The position numbers were made by a program, and so were the translations under genes. From Mycolicibacterium moriokaense (GTDB lineage: Bacteria > Actinomycetota > Actinomycetes > Mycobacteriales > Mycobacteriaceae): a stretch of 34,108 nucleotides of DNA. Position 1 is the stretch's first letter. Every line of letters begins with the position of its first letter. Below are positions 1 through 7,504 of this stretch, piece after piece. The stretch lies in assembly GCF_003201655.1 (NCBI RefSeq), contig NZ_QJJU01000043.1, positions 1 through 34,108 of the forward strand, read 5' to 3'. The notes beneath the pieces were generated by a model. It was not told the DNA's origin. It did not search any database and was given only the letters and a program-made list of their open reading frames with translations.

Positions 1-210
1 GGCTAATCGTCTTGTCCAGGAGGTGGCGTTCCGCGTGATGGGCAGGCGCTGTTCGCGGCGGCTCTCGACGCGGTGCCGGGCGGGGACACCGCCCGTGGGG
101 CTGCCGGACACCCGCGGCGGGGCCCCCGAGATCTCAGCCGCACGTGGCACAGGACAAATCTCAGCCGCACAATTTCACCCGCAAACCCGTGAGGATTTTC
201 TCTGGTCGTA

Positions 211-237
211 TTAAGCGATGCTCCGTCGCTTAAGCGA
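211..237. repeat. TTAAGCGA inverted-repeat array (operator-like)
   Basis: TTAAGCGA occurs at 211-218, inverted at 226-233, and again direct at 230-237. The last two form a perfect 12-base palindrome, TCGCTTAAGCGA. The first two form perfect 8-base arms around a 7-base loop. The array lies about 230 bases upstream of the EspR-like gene and could be a regulator binding site; the regulator is not known. Confidence 0.5.
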
Positions 238-296
238 AGGGCGACTGCTCGTGCGGTGCGACTGCCACTGCTCTCGGCTCGGCTCGAGCGGGCGAA

Positions 297-316
297 GCTG
301 GCTGGCTGGCTGGCTG
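297..316. repeat. GCTG tetranucleotide tandem repeat, five copies
   Basis: Five perfect GCTG units in a row lie in the non-coding stretch upstream of the EspR-like gene. Such short tandem repeats can change copy number by slippage. No effect on a gene can be read from the sequence. Confidence 0.7.
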
Positions 317-466
317 CGGGATGTTGGCACCTGCTGTGGGGCGTCCCCGTTGCACGGATTGCTGGGAACAATACGATGTCGACGTTTGCTGTTGGCTGCG
401 TCGAGCTCGCATCTGTACCATTCCAGCAAAGCATGATGGTTTGTCTGGACAGGGAGGACCAACCCA

Positions 467-865
467 GTGAGCCCCACGTTCGCAGACCGTCTCCAGCGGT
501 TGTTCGACGCGGTGCACCCACCAGGAGGAGGGCCGTATACGGGTGCCGCCGTGATCGGCGATCTGAAACGCCACGGTGTGATCATGTCTGCGCCTTATTT
601 ATCCCAGTTACGTTCGGGCAAACGATCCAACCCGTCGCCGGCGACGATGCAGGCTCTTGCCGACTTCTTCGGCGTCGAGGTCGCCTACTTCACCGACGAC
701 GCCTACTACGCCATGCTCGACGTGGAATTGACAGTGCTGGCCGCCATGCGCGACGAGGGCGTCCAACGAATCAGTGCACGCACCATCGGGCTATCGCCTG
801 CGGCCTGTCAGCAGTTGACAGTCAAGATCGACGAGCTGCGTCGCCGTGAAAACCTCGACTCCTGA
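467..865 (+). CDS. EspR-like helix-turn-helix DNA-binding protein
   Basis: This 132-residue protein closely resembles M. tuberculosis EspR (Rv3849), a nucleoid-associated regulator that binds DNA as a dimer of dimers and controls ESX-1 and cell-wall genes. The Xre-like helix-turn-helix covers roughly residues 1-80, with the family signature SAPYLSQLRSGKR near residues 41-53. YFTDDAYY follows, and a C-terminal helical dimerisation part ends in IDELRRREN. Length equals that of EspR. The GTG start at 467 is chosen because AGGGAGGA at 451-458 sits at a good distance and the N-terminus aligns with EspR. It stands alone, far from any ESX genes in view, so it may be a paralogue rather than EspR itself. 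Confidence 0.9.
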   Translation: MSPTFADRLQRLFDAVHPPGGGPYTGAAVIGDLKRHGVIMSAPYLSQLRSGKRSNPSPATMQALADFFGVEVAYFTDDAYYAMLDVELTVLAAMRDEGVQRISARTIGLSPAACQQLTVKIDELRRRENLDS

Positions 866-1695
866 GCGCCGAACCCGGCGTCGGCCATCACGGTCGACCG
901 CGGTCGTTCCTCGCCAAAATCACGCCAAGACAGCTAAGGACACCGTCGGTGCGACGTTCGGGCATCGGTTTGCCGACCTCGCCCGCGCTGCTACCGATCC
1001 CAACATCAGCACAAATCCAGAACGTTCATGTCAACGGAAAATGCCGGCCGGACCTGGCGCACTTTCGCTTCTTCCCACAAGGCGAGCTACATTTCGCCGG
1101 CCGTCGCCAGTTCCACTTGCGCTCGCCCGCAACCATTGGCTTTGCACCTAGCTAGCCCAACGCCGCCGTTCTCGATGACTGCCGGACCAGCCAGGGCCAA
1201 TCCGATACCGACGAACTCGAGGTTGGCTGTGATCACGTTGCGTTCCTCTGTTCGTCGGCGCCCGGGCTAACCCGTAGTATTCGCCCGGCGCGGCAAGTTG
1301 AATATCGGGTACTTACCCTATTTTCTGCTGGTACAAGGGGACACCGCGCGATAGCTGTCCATCGCTAAGGACAAGTTGGAAGCCCCTTTGGAAGGGTCGA
1401 CGATGGCCAGGCTTGCCGACGTAGTGGCGTGACCAGCCTCCGCGTCACCGCTCTAATCGACGCCAACTTCTGAACTTTGACTTTGGCCAGGCGACGACGA
1501 CGCTTCTTGTAGGTTCGGATTTTGCGTGGCGAATTCCGATTTGAAATGGCGGAAGATGGCGGATCCGCCATACGGATGAGATTCTGTTTAGTCGGCCTTA
1601 GTGGTGGTCGTACTGGCAGGCGCGGCAGGGTCTCAAACGTGATGGCGGATACGCCATTTGGATCAGATGGCCGCTAAGAGGGGACGCCAAGAGCG
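866..1695. other. Gene-poor stretch between the EspR-like and TetR genes
   Basis: About 830 bases without a convincing gene. Short frames have no ribosome binding site or recognisable product. A minus-strand frame around 1160-1250 reads like part of a protein (LEFVGIGLALAGPAVIENGG) but is interrupted by stops on both sides, so it may be an old gene remnant that I cannot assign. The distal end carries repeated palindromes (see 1546-1668). Confidence 0.5.
1546..1668. repeat. Repeated ATGGCG-N4-CGCCAT palindromes
   Basis: ATGGCGGATCCGCCAT at 1556-1571 is a perfect 16-base palindrome. A second copy at 1642-1657 differs by one base and keeps perfect 6-base arms. Similarity extends to 27 bases (1556-1582 against 1642-1668, 4 mismatches). 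An extra half copy, ATGGCGGA, lies at 1546-1553. The two centres are 86 bases apart. The elements sit just past the 3' end of the TetR gene and could be protein binding sites or remnants of a dispersed repeat. Confidence 0.7.
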
Positions 1696-2304
1696 TCAGC
1701 CGGTGAGCGCGGGCCACGCGGCCATCGCGCCGTCGACGGCGGCCATCAACGCCTTCTTCGATGCCCCGTCGCCCGCCCGGACTGCCAGGCCGTGCAGCAC
1801 CGTGGCGTAGAACGCGGCGATCGAGGTGATGTCGGCTAACGCCGTCAGATCGCCTTCGGCCACGGCCCGGGCGAGTCGCCGCCTGAGCACCGTCGGAGTC
1901 TGCTGACGGATCGAGCGCAGGTACTCCTGCGGACCCGCGTTGGCGGGCGTGCAGTTGGTGGCGCCGAGGACCAGCATGCATCCGTGGGGTTTGCCTGGGT
2001 AGCAAAAGGACTCGGCCGTCAAGCGCAGCATCTGGTGGACGGCCTCGCGCGCCGTGGGGGACTCCTCGAGGGCAGTCAGCGCCGGACCGCCCACGGTCTG
2101 CCGGTATTTCTCGACGACCAGACGGAACAGGGCCTCCTTGGATCCGAATGCGTGGTAGAAGCTGGTCGGGCTGATGTTGCCCATCGCTTCCTGTAGATCC
2201 TCGAGCGTCGTGCCCTCGTAGCCGCGTTCCCAGAACATCTCCATCGCGCGGTCGAGCGCTTCCGACCGGTCGAACCCGGCCGGCCGTCCCCGTTTGGCCA
2301 TCAT
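1696..2304 (-). CDS. TetR-family transcriptional regulator
   Basis: A 202-residue TetR-type repressor. The N-terminal helix-turn-helix spans about residues 8-55, with the family pattern EALDRAMEMFWERGYEGTTL followed by ISPTSFYHAFGSKEALF. The rest is the ligand-binding helical domain. Two Met codons open the frame (MMAKRG); either may be used. It is transcribed away from the SDR/NmrA operon, and the shared intergenic region holds a perfect inverted repeat. The likely role is repression of that operon and of itself, relieved by a small electrophilic or aromatic ligand. The ligand is inference and cannot be read from the sequence. Confidence 0.9.
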   Translation of the reverse strand: MMAKRGRPAGFDRSEALDRAMEMFWERGYEGTTLEDLQEAMGNISPTSFYHAFGSKEALFRLVVEKYRQTVGGPALTALEESPTAREAVHQMLRLTAESFCYPGKPHGCMLVLGATNCTPANAGPQEYLRSIRQQTPTVLRRRLARAVAEGDLTALADITSIAAFYATVLHGLAVRAGDGASKKALMAAVDGAMAAWPALTG

Positions 2305-2319
2305 GCCGACCCCTTTCTT

Positions 2320-2392
2320 TAGTCGATACTACAGAACTCCTTGACAGCGCCTGGGTAGCAGTCGCTAGATTTGTGTAGGACACACTACACAA
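2320..2392. promoter_or_regulatory. Divergent promoter region with TetR-type operator
   Basis: TTGTGTAG-N6-CTACACAA at 2371-2392 is a perfect inverted repeat with 8-base arms. It lies just downstream of a plausible plus-strand promoter (TTGACA at 2341-2346; TAGATT at 2366-2371, spacing 19). A second, shorter repeat, TAGT-N4-ACTA at 2320-2331, lies close to the TetR start. This is the classic layout for a TetR repressor that controls both directions. Confidence 0.75.
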
Positions 2393-2410
2393 CTGGATGG
2401 AGACCTTCTG

Positions 2411-3160
2411 ATGACATCGCCACAACCCGTCGCCCTCGTGACCGGTGGAACCACCGGCATCGGGCAGGCGACAGCGCAGGAGTTTCACAAACGCGGCTAT
2501 GGAGTGCTCGTAACGGGCAACAACCCGGAGACCCTCGCCGCGGCCCGCGACATCCTGCCATCGGACGTAGTTGTCCTGCAAGCCGATTCGGGCCAGATCG
2601 GCAGCGCGGACGTCGTCGCCGACGAACTGCGCGCGCGTTTCGGCAGGGTCGACGCCGTGGTGCTCAACGCCGGGAGCGGGCGGATGCTGCCGATCGAAGC
2701 GGTCGACGAAGCCTCCTACGACGAGCACTTCGCCGTCAACGTCAAGGGTCAGTTCTTCACCCTGCAGAAGACCCTGCCGCTGCTCCAGCCAGGCGGATCC
2801 GTGGTTTTCACGGCGTCGGTCGGCAGTCACGTCGGCTCGCCGAACTTTTCGGTGTACACCGCGACCAAGGGAGCACTGCGCGCGATGGTCCGCGCACTGG
2901 CGGTCGAGCTGGCCGCTCGAGGGATTCGGGTTAACTCGGTGAGTCCCGGCCCCGTCGACAACGCCGCGTTCACCAAGCTCGCGATGTCTGCCGACGAGCT
3001 GGACCAGTTCAAAGCGATACTGCCGCAGCGTGTTCCACTCGGCCGGTTCGGCGTCGAGGAAGAGATAGCGCGAGCCATCGCATTCCTGGCGTCCTCTGAC
3101 GCGAGCTACATCACCGGCGAGGACATCCGCGTCGACGGCGGCCTTGCGGCCGCGCTCTAG
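2411..3160 (+). CDS. Short-chain dehydrogenase/reductase (SDR) family oxidoreductase
   Basis: A 249-residue classical SDR that should use NAD(P)H to reduce a carbonyl or oxidise an alcohol. Visible motifs are the nucleotide-binding TGGTTGIG (about residues 11-18), the structural NAG (LNAGSGR), the catalytic Ser in TASVGS, the YxxxK pair in YTATKGA, and the ISPGPV-like SVSPGPVDNAA. C-terminal GEDIRVDGGLA is typical of the family. It is the first gene of a four-gene operon (14 bases to the next gene) facing the TetR gene. The substrate is unknown; the context suggests an inducible detoxification pathway. Confidence 0.92.
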   Translation: MTSPQPVALVTGGTTGIGQATAQEFHKRGYGVLVTGNNPETLAAARDILPSDVVVLQADSGQIGSADVVADELRARFGRVDAVVLNAGSGRMLPIEAVDEASYDEHFAVNVKGQFFTLQKTLPLLQPGGSVVFTASVGSHVGSPNFSVYTATKGALRAMVRALAVELAARGIRVNSVSPGPVDNAAFTKLAMSADELDQFKAILPQRVPLGRFGVEEEIARAIAFLASSDASYITGEDIRVDGGLAAAL

Positions 3161-3174
3161 TAGAGGAGAAACGG

Positions 3175-4059
3175 ATGACGGATTTAATCGTCGTGACCGG
3201 CGCGACCGGAGTGATCGGCAGCGAACTGATCGCGCAGCTTGTCGCCGCTGAACAGCGGGTGCGCGCGCTGGTACGCAACCCTGCGAAAACGGCCTTTGAC
3301 GCGTCGGTAGAGGTTGTGCAGGGCGACCTGCAGCGGCCGGAGACGCTCGACATCGTGTTCGCCGGCGCCGCGAAAGCGTTCGTGGCAGTCAACGGCGAAG
3401 ACATCGCCAATCTGGAAATCAACGCCTACGACGCTGCACGCCGAGCCGGGATCGGCCACATCGTCAAAGTCTCTGCGCTGGAGGCGTTTCAGGATCACAT
3501 GGCGGGCGAAACACACGCCGCGATGCATCGGCGCGGTGAGGAGTATCTACGCAGCGTGGGCGTCGCGTGGACGATGCTGCGGCCCGGGTTCTTCGCCTCC
3601 AATCTGCAGACGATGTTCCTGCGCGCGACCCCGACGGGAGCGGCGGTCTATGTGCCTGCCGGCGGTGGGCGGGAGGCGCCGATCGATCCAACCGATATCG
3701 CCGCGACAGGGGTCGCTGTGCTCACCTCGGGCGGGCATGAGGGCAAGGTGTACGACCTGACCGGTCCGCACCTGTTGACGTACGCCGAGATGACTGACGG
3801 GTTGTCGGCCGCGACCGGAGTCGACGTCGAGTACGTGGACGTCACCGAGGCCGAGGCACGCGCGAAATTCCTGGCCGACGGTTACCCACCCGAATACGGT
3901 GAGTTCGTGCTGAGGCACTACGCGGGGGTGCGGGCCGGAGAGATGATCGTCACCGGCGCGGTTGCCGACGTGCTCGGCAGGCCCGCCCAGACGTTCGAGG
4001 GGTACATCCGCCGAAACACCGGGGCCCTCAAAGCATTTCTGACGAGGTTGGCGTCATGA
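3175..4059 (+). CDS. NmrA-like NAD(P)-binding protein (first of two)
   Basis: A 294-residue atypical SDR of the NmrA/quinone-reductase type. The N-terminal Rossmann motif reads VTGATGVIGSELI (about residues 7-19), followed by the NmrA-style FAGAAKAFVAVNG and KVSALEAF segments. It lacks the usual YxxxK catalytic pair of classical SDRs. A strong ribosome binding site (GAGGAGA) precedes the ATG. Its stop codon overlaps the start of the next gene by four bases (ATGA), so translation is probably coupled. NmrA-like proteins include NADPH:quinone reductases and redox-sensing regulators; which applies here is not evident. Confidence 0.88.
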   Translation: MTDLIVVTGATGVIGSELIAQLVAAEQRVRALVRNPAKTAFDASVEVVQGDLQRPETLDIVFAGAAKAFVAVNGEDIANLEINAYDAARRAGIGHIVKVSALEAFQDHMAGETHAAMHRRGEEYLRSVGVAWTMLRPGFFASNLQTMFLRATPTGAAVYVPAGGGREAPIDPTDIAATGVAVLTSGGHEGKVYDLTGPHLLTYAEMTDGLSAATGVDVEYVDVTEAEARAKFLADGYPPEYGEFVLRHYAGVRAGEMIVTGAVADVLGRPAQTFEGYIRRNTGALKAFLTRLAS

Positions 4060-4895
4060 TCCTCGTTGTCGGTGCGACGGGAACGATCGGCCGTGAAGTC
4101 GTCAAACACCTGCTTGACGCCGGCCAGCGGGTCCGGGTACTGGTGCGCGACCCGGCCGGGGCGCCCGAAGGCGTCGATGTTGCGGTCGGTGACCTGACGC
4201 AACCGCAGACGCTGCCGCAGGCATTCGCCGGCGTGCAGAGGGCCTTCTTGCTGGCGCCCTTCCCCTTTCCCGAGGCGGAGAAAATGGAGATCAACGCGTT
4301 TGTGGCGGCCGAGCAGGCCGGTGTCGAACACTTCGTTTATCTATCCAACTTCGGTGCGGGCCGGTTCGAGGGCGACCTGTGGGCTGGGCACGGCGCCAAC
4401 GAATGGCGGTTGCGTGCTTTGAGGTCGACGTGGACCATCCTGCGACCGGTGCGGTTCATGTCCAGCCTGCCGTTCGTATGGACGTCGGTGCTGGACAAGG
4501 GCCGCCTGCTCGAACCGCACGCCGGGCGCAACGTCGTGGTGATCGATCCCAGCGACGTCGGCGCGGTCGCGGCGCGGGTCATGACCGAGCCAGGCCATGA
4601 AGGCAAGATCTACGAACTGTCGGGTCAGACGCTGACCGGGTCCGAGATCGCCGCCCAGATCTCGGCCGCGCTGGGTAGGACGATCAGGTTCGTCGACGCG
4701 AGCGACGACGAAACCCGCCACGACCTGGTGGCATCGGGCCTTCCACTACAGATTGTCGACGCGACGCTGATGTACTTCGAGACCGTGCGGGCCGGCCTCT
4801 GGTATGAAACTTCGGCCGTGGCCGACCTGTTGGGCAGGCCGCCGCGATCATATGCGGACTGGCTGACCGGCCACATGTCCGAAATCAGTGGGTGA
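4056..4895 (+). CDS. NmrA-like NAD(P)-binding protein (second of two)
   Basis: A 279-residue paralogue of the preceding protein, sharing the same plan: VVGATGTIGREVVKHLLDAGQRVRVLVRDP at the N-terminus and DLLGRP near the C-terminus. The pair probably arose by tandem duplication. It overlaps the upstream gene by four bases and the downstream ArsR gene by eight. Two related NAD(P)-binding proteins encoded side by side could form a heterodimer or act on successive substrates; that is inference. Confidence 0.88.
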   Translation: MILVVGATGTIGREVVKHLLDAGQRVRVLVRDPAGAPEGVDVAVGDLTQPQTLPQAFAGVQRAFLLAPFPFPEAEKMEINAFVAAEQAGVEHFVYLSNFGAGRFEGDLWAGHGANEWRLRALRSTWTILRPVRFMSSLPFVWTSVLDKGRLLEPHAGRNVVVIDPSDVGAVAARVMTEPGHEGKIYELSGQTLTGSEIAAQISAALGRTIRFVDASDDETRHDLVASGLPLQIVDATLMYFETVRAGLWYETSAVADLLGRPPRSYADWLTGHMSEISG

Positions 4896-5154
4896 GCTCG
4901 CCAATCTCAGCCGCCATACTCGGTCGCGTCGAACAATCCTCAGCATCCTGAAGGCTCGCGGCGGGGAGATGACGTCGGGGGCGATCGCCTCAAGGTTCGA
5001 TTGCTCCTGGCCGACGACGACGCGGCACCTGCGCGTCCTCGAGGATGCCGGACAGGTGCGCGTGGAGCTTCAAGGACGCGAGCGGGTTTACAAGCTCGAC
5101 CGAAGGCGCCTGACCGAGGTCGCCGGCGGATGGGTTCAGCGATTCAGGGAGTGA
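4888..5154 (+). CDS. Small ArsR-type winged-helix regulator
   Basis: An 88-residue protein that is almost entirely a winged helix-turn-helix: RRTILSILKARGG, then ASRFDCSWPTTTRHLRVLEDAGQVRVELQGRERVYKLD. The recognition-helix region TTTRHLRVLEDAG is typical of the ArsR/SmtB and YjgD-type families. No metal-binding cysteine pair is visible; the only Cys is in FDCSWP. The GTG start at 4888 overlaps the previous stop by eight bases, which makes this the last gene of the operon. It may regulate the operon as a second input beside the divergent TetR. Confidence 0.82.
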   Translation: MGELANLSRHTRSRRTILSILKARGGEMTSGAIASRFDCSWPTTTRHLRVLEDAGQVRVELQGRERVYKLDRRRLTEVAGGWVQRFRE

Positions 5155-5204
5155 CGAGCAGTGACCGGCCACAGCTCAACGCCGGGGGGCAGGAGGGATG
5201 CCGT

Positions 5205-5219
5205 GACACCTACGGTGTC
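5205..5219. terminator. Short hairpin after the SDR/NmrA operon
   Basis: GACACC-TAC-GGTGTC forms a perfect 6-base stem with a 3-base loop about 50 bases past the last stop of the operon. There is no T-tract, so termination is only a possibility. Confidence 0.3.
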
Positions 5220-5303
5220 CGATGACGTTTGCCGTTCTCGTCTCGATCGGCGACGCGGACCCGATGCCAATGCGCGATCCGGATGTGGGGCGGGAGCGGA
5301 TTC

Positions 5304-5580
5304 TTAACGCCACCAGCTGTCGAACGGGGTGACGGGCACGGTCCGCTTGTGTCGGGTTTGTCGGTACCACCGTTCGATACGTTCGGCGGCCTCGACGGTG
5401 ACCGCCTTGCCTTCCAGGTAGTCGTCGATCTGCGCGTAAGTGACACCCCGTGCGACCTCGTCGGGGAGTGCGGAACGGTCGTCCTCAAGATCGGCGGTGG
5501 GCGACTTGTGCGAGATGCTCTGCGGGGCGCCGAGGTAGGAGAGAATCTGTGCGCCTTGGCGTTTGGTGAGTCCCGTCATA
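5304..5580 (-). pseudogene. nadE: C-terminal fragment of NH3-dependent NAD synthetase
   Basis: The minus strand encodes about 89 residues that match the C-terminus of single-domain, E. coli-type NadE. They begin at GLTKRQGAQILSYLGAP, continue through SPTADLEDDRSALPDE, then GVTYAQIDDYLEGK, and end HKRTVPVTPFDSWWR. The real family has about 275 residues, so roughly two thirds, including the ATP-binding PP-loop, is missing. The fragment is joined out of frame to an unrelated coding sequence at about 5580. Mycobacteria normally rely on the larger glutamine-dependent NAD synthetase, so a second, degraded NadE of this type is notable. It is not expected to be functional. Confidence 0.8.
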
Positions 5581-6167
5581 ATCGCTGGCGTAGAGCATCC
5601 CGGTCGCCCCGCCGATAACGTCGATGGTGAAGTCATGGCGGCGTAGCAGCCCGTCCGAGCCGAAGCACGAGATCTGTTCGCGGGTATGGCTTTTGACGTG
5701 TTCGGGGAAGGTCGCTTTTAGCCGGCGCCAGGTTTCACCGTCGACCTCGATCGGGGCGATCTCTTCGGTGACAAACCCGGGCCAGGTGTAGAGGAACGGA
5801 GTGTTTAGGTAGGTCCACAGCGCCTCCCCGGTGAAGTAGGCGACGTGCAAATCGTCCCACGGGGTTTCGAGCTGATGGCCGTCAAACGAGCTCCGGCTCG
5901 TCGCGCGCCTCGATGATCGTGCCGTCACTGTGCTCGATAACGACGCGAGAGGGCTCGAACCGACCGTTTGTCTTGGCCGACGAAGTCGATCGCCAGCCGC
6001 TGCCGTTTGGTGTCTGCTGCCAGACGCACGTCCTCGAGGACGTCAGGTATGCCCTTGACGTGCCAGAGGGCCCCGGTAATGGAGGCGTCGACGGTGAGCG
6101 ATGTGAGTTGATTCCATCGGTTCAGGCCGCCGTGCGCGGCGACGGCGCTCTCGAGTAAATCGTTCAT
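5579..6167 (-). pseudogene. Frameshifted and truncated hypothetical gene
   Basis: A gene that starts well (ATG at 6165-6167 behind GGAG; MNDLLESAVAAHGGLNRWNQL) but is broken. The frame shifts near 5968, where the continuation GRFEPSRVVIEHSDGTIIEA appears in another frame. It shifts again near 5890, where the text continues FDGHQLETPWDDLHVAYFTG and WTYLNTPFLYTWPGF in a third frame. It then stops resembling its own family at about 5580, where NadE sequence takes over. The intact family is an uncharacterised protein of roughly 250 residues found in actinobacteria; I know no function for it. Confidence 0.75.
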
Positions 6168-6332
6168 TTCTGCTCCAGTGGCTAGTAGCGGGTCCGTGCG
6201 GCATACGGCTCGATGGGTGCGCCAACGCCAATATCGAGGCCGCGGGCCTGCCAAACTCATCGCCCGAACCGCGGCCATGCGCATGAGGATCCGTCTGCCC
6301 GAGTCACTGCATCGTCCCTATGGCGGTTTGGC

Positions 6333-6363
6333 CGATGAGTTTGGCCGGCCCGCGGCCTCTGTA
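6333..6363 (+). promoter_or_regulatory. SigG-like promoter for the 106-residue protein
   Basis: CGATGA at 6333-6338, 18 bases, then CTCTGTA at 6357-6363. Both elements and the exact spacing recur at three other places in the window. The downstream start codon is only 17 bases past the -10 element, so the untranslated leader would be about ten bases long and begin at the ribosome binding site. Confidence 0.75.
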
Positions 6364-6380
6364 GTTGTGGGAGGTGAGTG

Positions 6381-6698
6381 GTGAGCAGAGCCGCAGTGGT
6401 GCAGTACTTCACCACAGAGCAAGGGGCGCAGCGCAATCGCGAGTTGGTCGAGGATGTGCTGCGTGAGCTGACGGTGCGCGATCCTGGAGGTGTCGAGTAT
6501 CAGGTGTTGGTGTTCGATGACGGGGTTGGGTTCATGCATGTTGTTTCGTTTGACGGCACCGCGGATCCCTTCGCGGACTGCGTGGCTTACGGCGAATTCC
6601 ATCGTGCGCTCGCCGAGCGGCTGGCTACACCGCCGGTCGTGAGGTATGCGACGTTGATCGGCTCGTATCACGGCCGCCTAGGTCAGGTGAGGCACTGA
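6381..6698 (+). CDS. Small protein of unknown function in the SigG-like regulon
   Basis: A soluble protein of about 105 residues without a family I can name. It reads like a compact alpha/beta fold (AVVQYFTTEQGAQRNRELVEDVLRELTVRDP, then EYQVLVFDDGVGFMHVVSFDG). It resembles in style, but does not clearly match, small dimeric alpha-beta-barrel monooxygenase-like proteins. Two GTG codons stand side by side at 6378 and 6381. The second is preferred because GGGAGG at 6369-6374 then has normal spacing. A SigG-like promoter lies immediately upstream, so it is probably produced with the oxidative/electrophile-stress genes that follow. Confidence 0.7.
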   Translation: MSRAAVVQYFTTEQGAQRNRELVEDVLRELTVRDPGGVEYQVLVFDDGVGFMHVVSFDGTADPFADCVAYGEFHRALAERLATPPVVRYATLIGSYHGRLGQVRH

Positions 6699-6711
6699 CC
6701 TCACGTCACGG

Positions 6712-6751
6712 CGACGAGTTTGACCCGATGGGCTCCTCAGTAGTGCTGAGG
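6712..6751 (+). promoter_or_regulatory. SigG-like promoter for the DUF899-sigma operon
   Basis: CGACGA at 6712-6717, 18 bases, CTCAGTA at 6736-6742. It has the same spacing as the three sister promoters with one -35 substitution. The -10 element is embedded in a perfect inverted repeat, CCTCAG-N5-CTGAGG (6735-6751), that ends right before the ribosome binding site AAAGGAG. Because the sigma gene is second in this operon, the promoter implies positive autoregulation. Confidence 0.75.
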
Positions 6752-6763
6752 AAAGGAGCAAGA

Positions 6764-7504
6764 ATGAAAATCACGCATACCGCATCACGCGAGGAGTGGC
6801 TGGCGGCCCGCTTGGAGTTGTTGGCCAAGGAGAAGGCCGCCAGCCGACAGCTCGCCGCGCTGGCCGAGCAGCGCCGCGCCCTACCCGCGGTAGCCGTCGA
6901 CAGGGATTATGGGTTTGAGGGCCCCGACGGCAAGGTGGCGCTGATCGACCTGTTCGAGGGCCGCAGCCAGTTGATCGTCTACCACTTTATGTGGCTGCAC
7001 GACATCGACGAGGGCTGTCCCAGTTGCTCGTTCGCCGTGGACGACATGCCCGATCCGATCCATCTCAACGAGGGCGCCGACACCACGCTGGCGCTGGTGT
7101 CGCGCGTGCCGTACCCAAGGCTAAGCCAGTTCAAGGCCCGGATGGGATGGACCTTGCCGTGGTACTCGTCGCACGGTAGCGACTTCAACTACGACTTCCA
7201 CGTCAGCAACGACGAGTCGAAGACACCGGTCGAATACAACTACAAGGACAAGGCCACCCTGGTGCGCGAGGGGCTGGAGTACATGGTCCACAACGGCGCC
7301 GACGGGCAAGGCGTGAGCGTCTTCGTCCAGGACGGCGGCACGGTGTTTCACACCTATTCGGCCTACGGAGTCGGTGCTGATGTCATGCTGAGCACCTACC
7401 GGTTCCTGGATCTGACCCCGCTGGGCCGGCAGCGCTACATCAACGAATGGCCATGGCACGACACGTATGGGCCACCGGATCGTGATGAGCATCACCACCG
7501 ATAA
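6764..7504 (+). CDS. DUF899 thioredoxin-like family protein
   Basis: A 246-residue cytoplasmic protein of the DUF899 (AhpC/Trx-like) family. The family hallmarks YHFMWLHDIDEGCPSCSF and VSNDESKTPVEYNY are present, and the thioredoxin-like CPSC motif sits at residues 85-88. The N-terminal 40 residues form a charged helix (EEWLAARLELLAKEKAASRQL). The C-terminal part carries the conserved GVSVFVQDGGTVFHTYSAYGVG and WPWHDTYG. The biochemical role of the family is not established; a thiol-based redox role is inferred from the motif. ATG at 6764 follows AAAGGAG (6752-6757). The gene overlaps the sigma gene by 20 bases. Confidence 0.88.
   Translation: MKITHTASREEWLAARLELLAKEKAASRQLAALAEQRRALPAVAVDRDYGFEGPDGKVALIDLFEGRSQLIVYHFMWLHDIDEGCPSCSFAVDDMPDPIHLNEGADTTLALVSRVPYPRLSQFKARMGWTLPWYSSHGSDFNYDFHVSNDESKTPVEYNYKDKATLVREGLEYMVHNGADGQGVSVFVQDGGTVFHTYSAYGVGADVMLSTYRFLDLTPLGRQRYINEWPWHDTYGPPDRDEHHHR

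Larger units (their letters stand above)
1..466. other. Stretch without a recognisable gene, upstream of the EspR-like gene
   Basis: Open frames exist on both strands but none shows a family I recognise, a good ribosome binding site and mycobacterial codon use together. The stretch holds a 13-base direct repeat (ATCTCAGCCGCAC at 131-143 and 158-170), an inverted-repeat array at 211-237 and a five-copy GCTG tandem repeat at 297-316. It may contain the end of a gene lying to the left, but I cannot identify one. Confidence 0.5.

Noticed and set aside
129..170. 13-base direct repeat ATCTCAGCCGCAC, similar to bases near 4904
   Set aside because: Only two copies, plus a partial match inside a coding region; no structure suggests an attachment site or CRISPR.
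1160..1250. Minus-strand frame reading LEFVGIGLALAGPAVIENGG, resembling part of an acyl-CoA dehydrogenase or carboxyltransferase
   Set aside because: Only about 35 codons lie between stops, with no further matching segments in any frame; too short to name.
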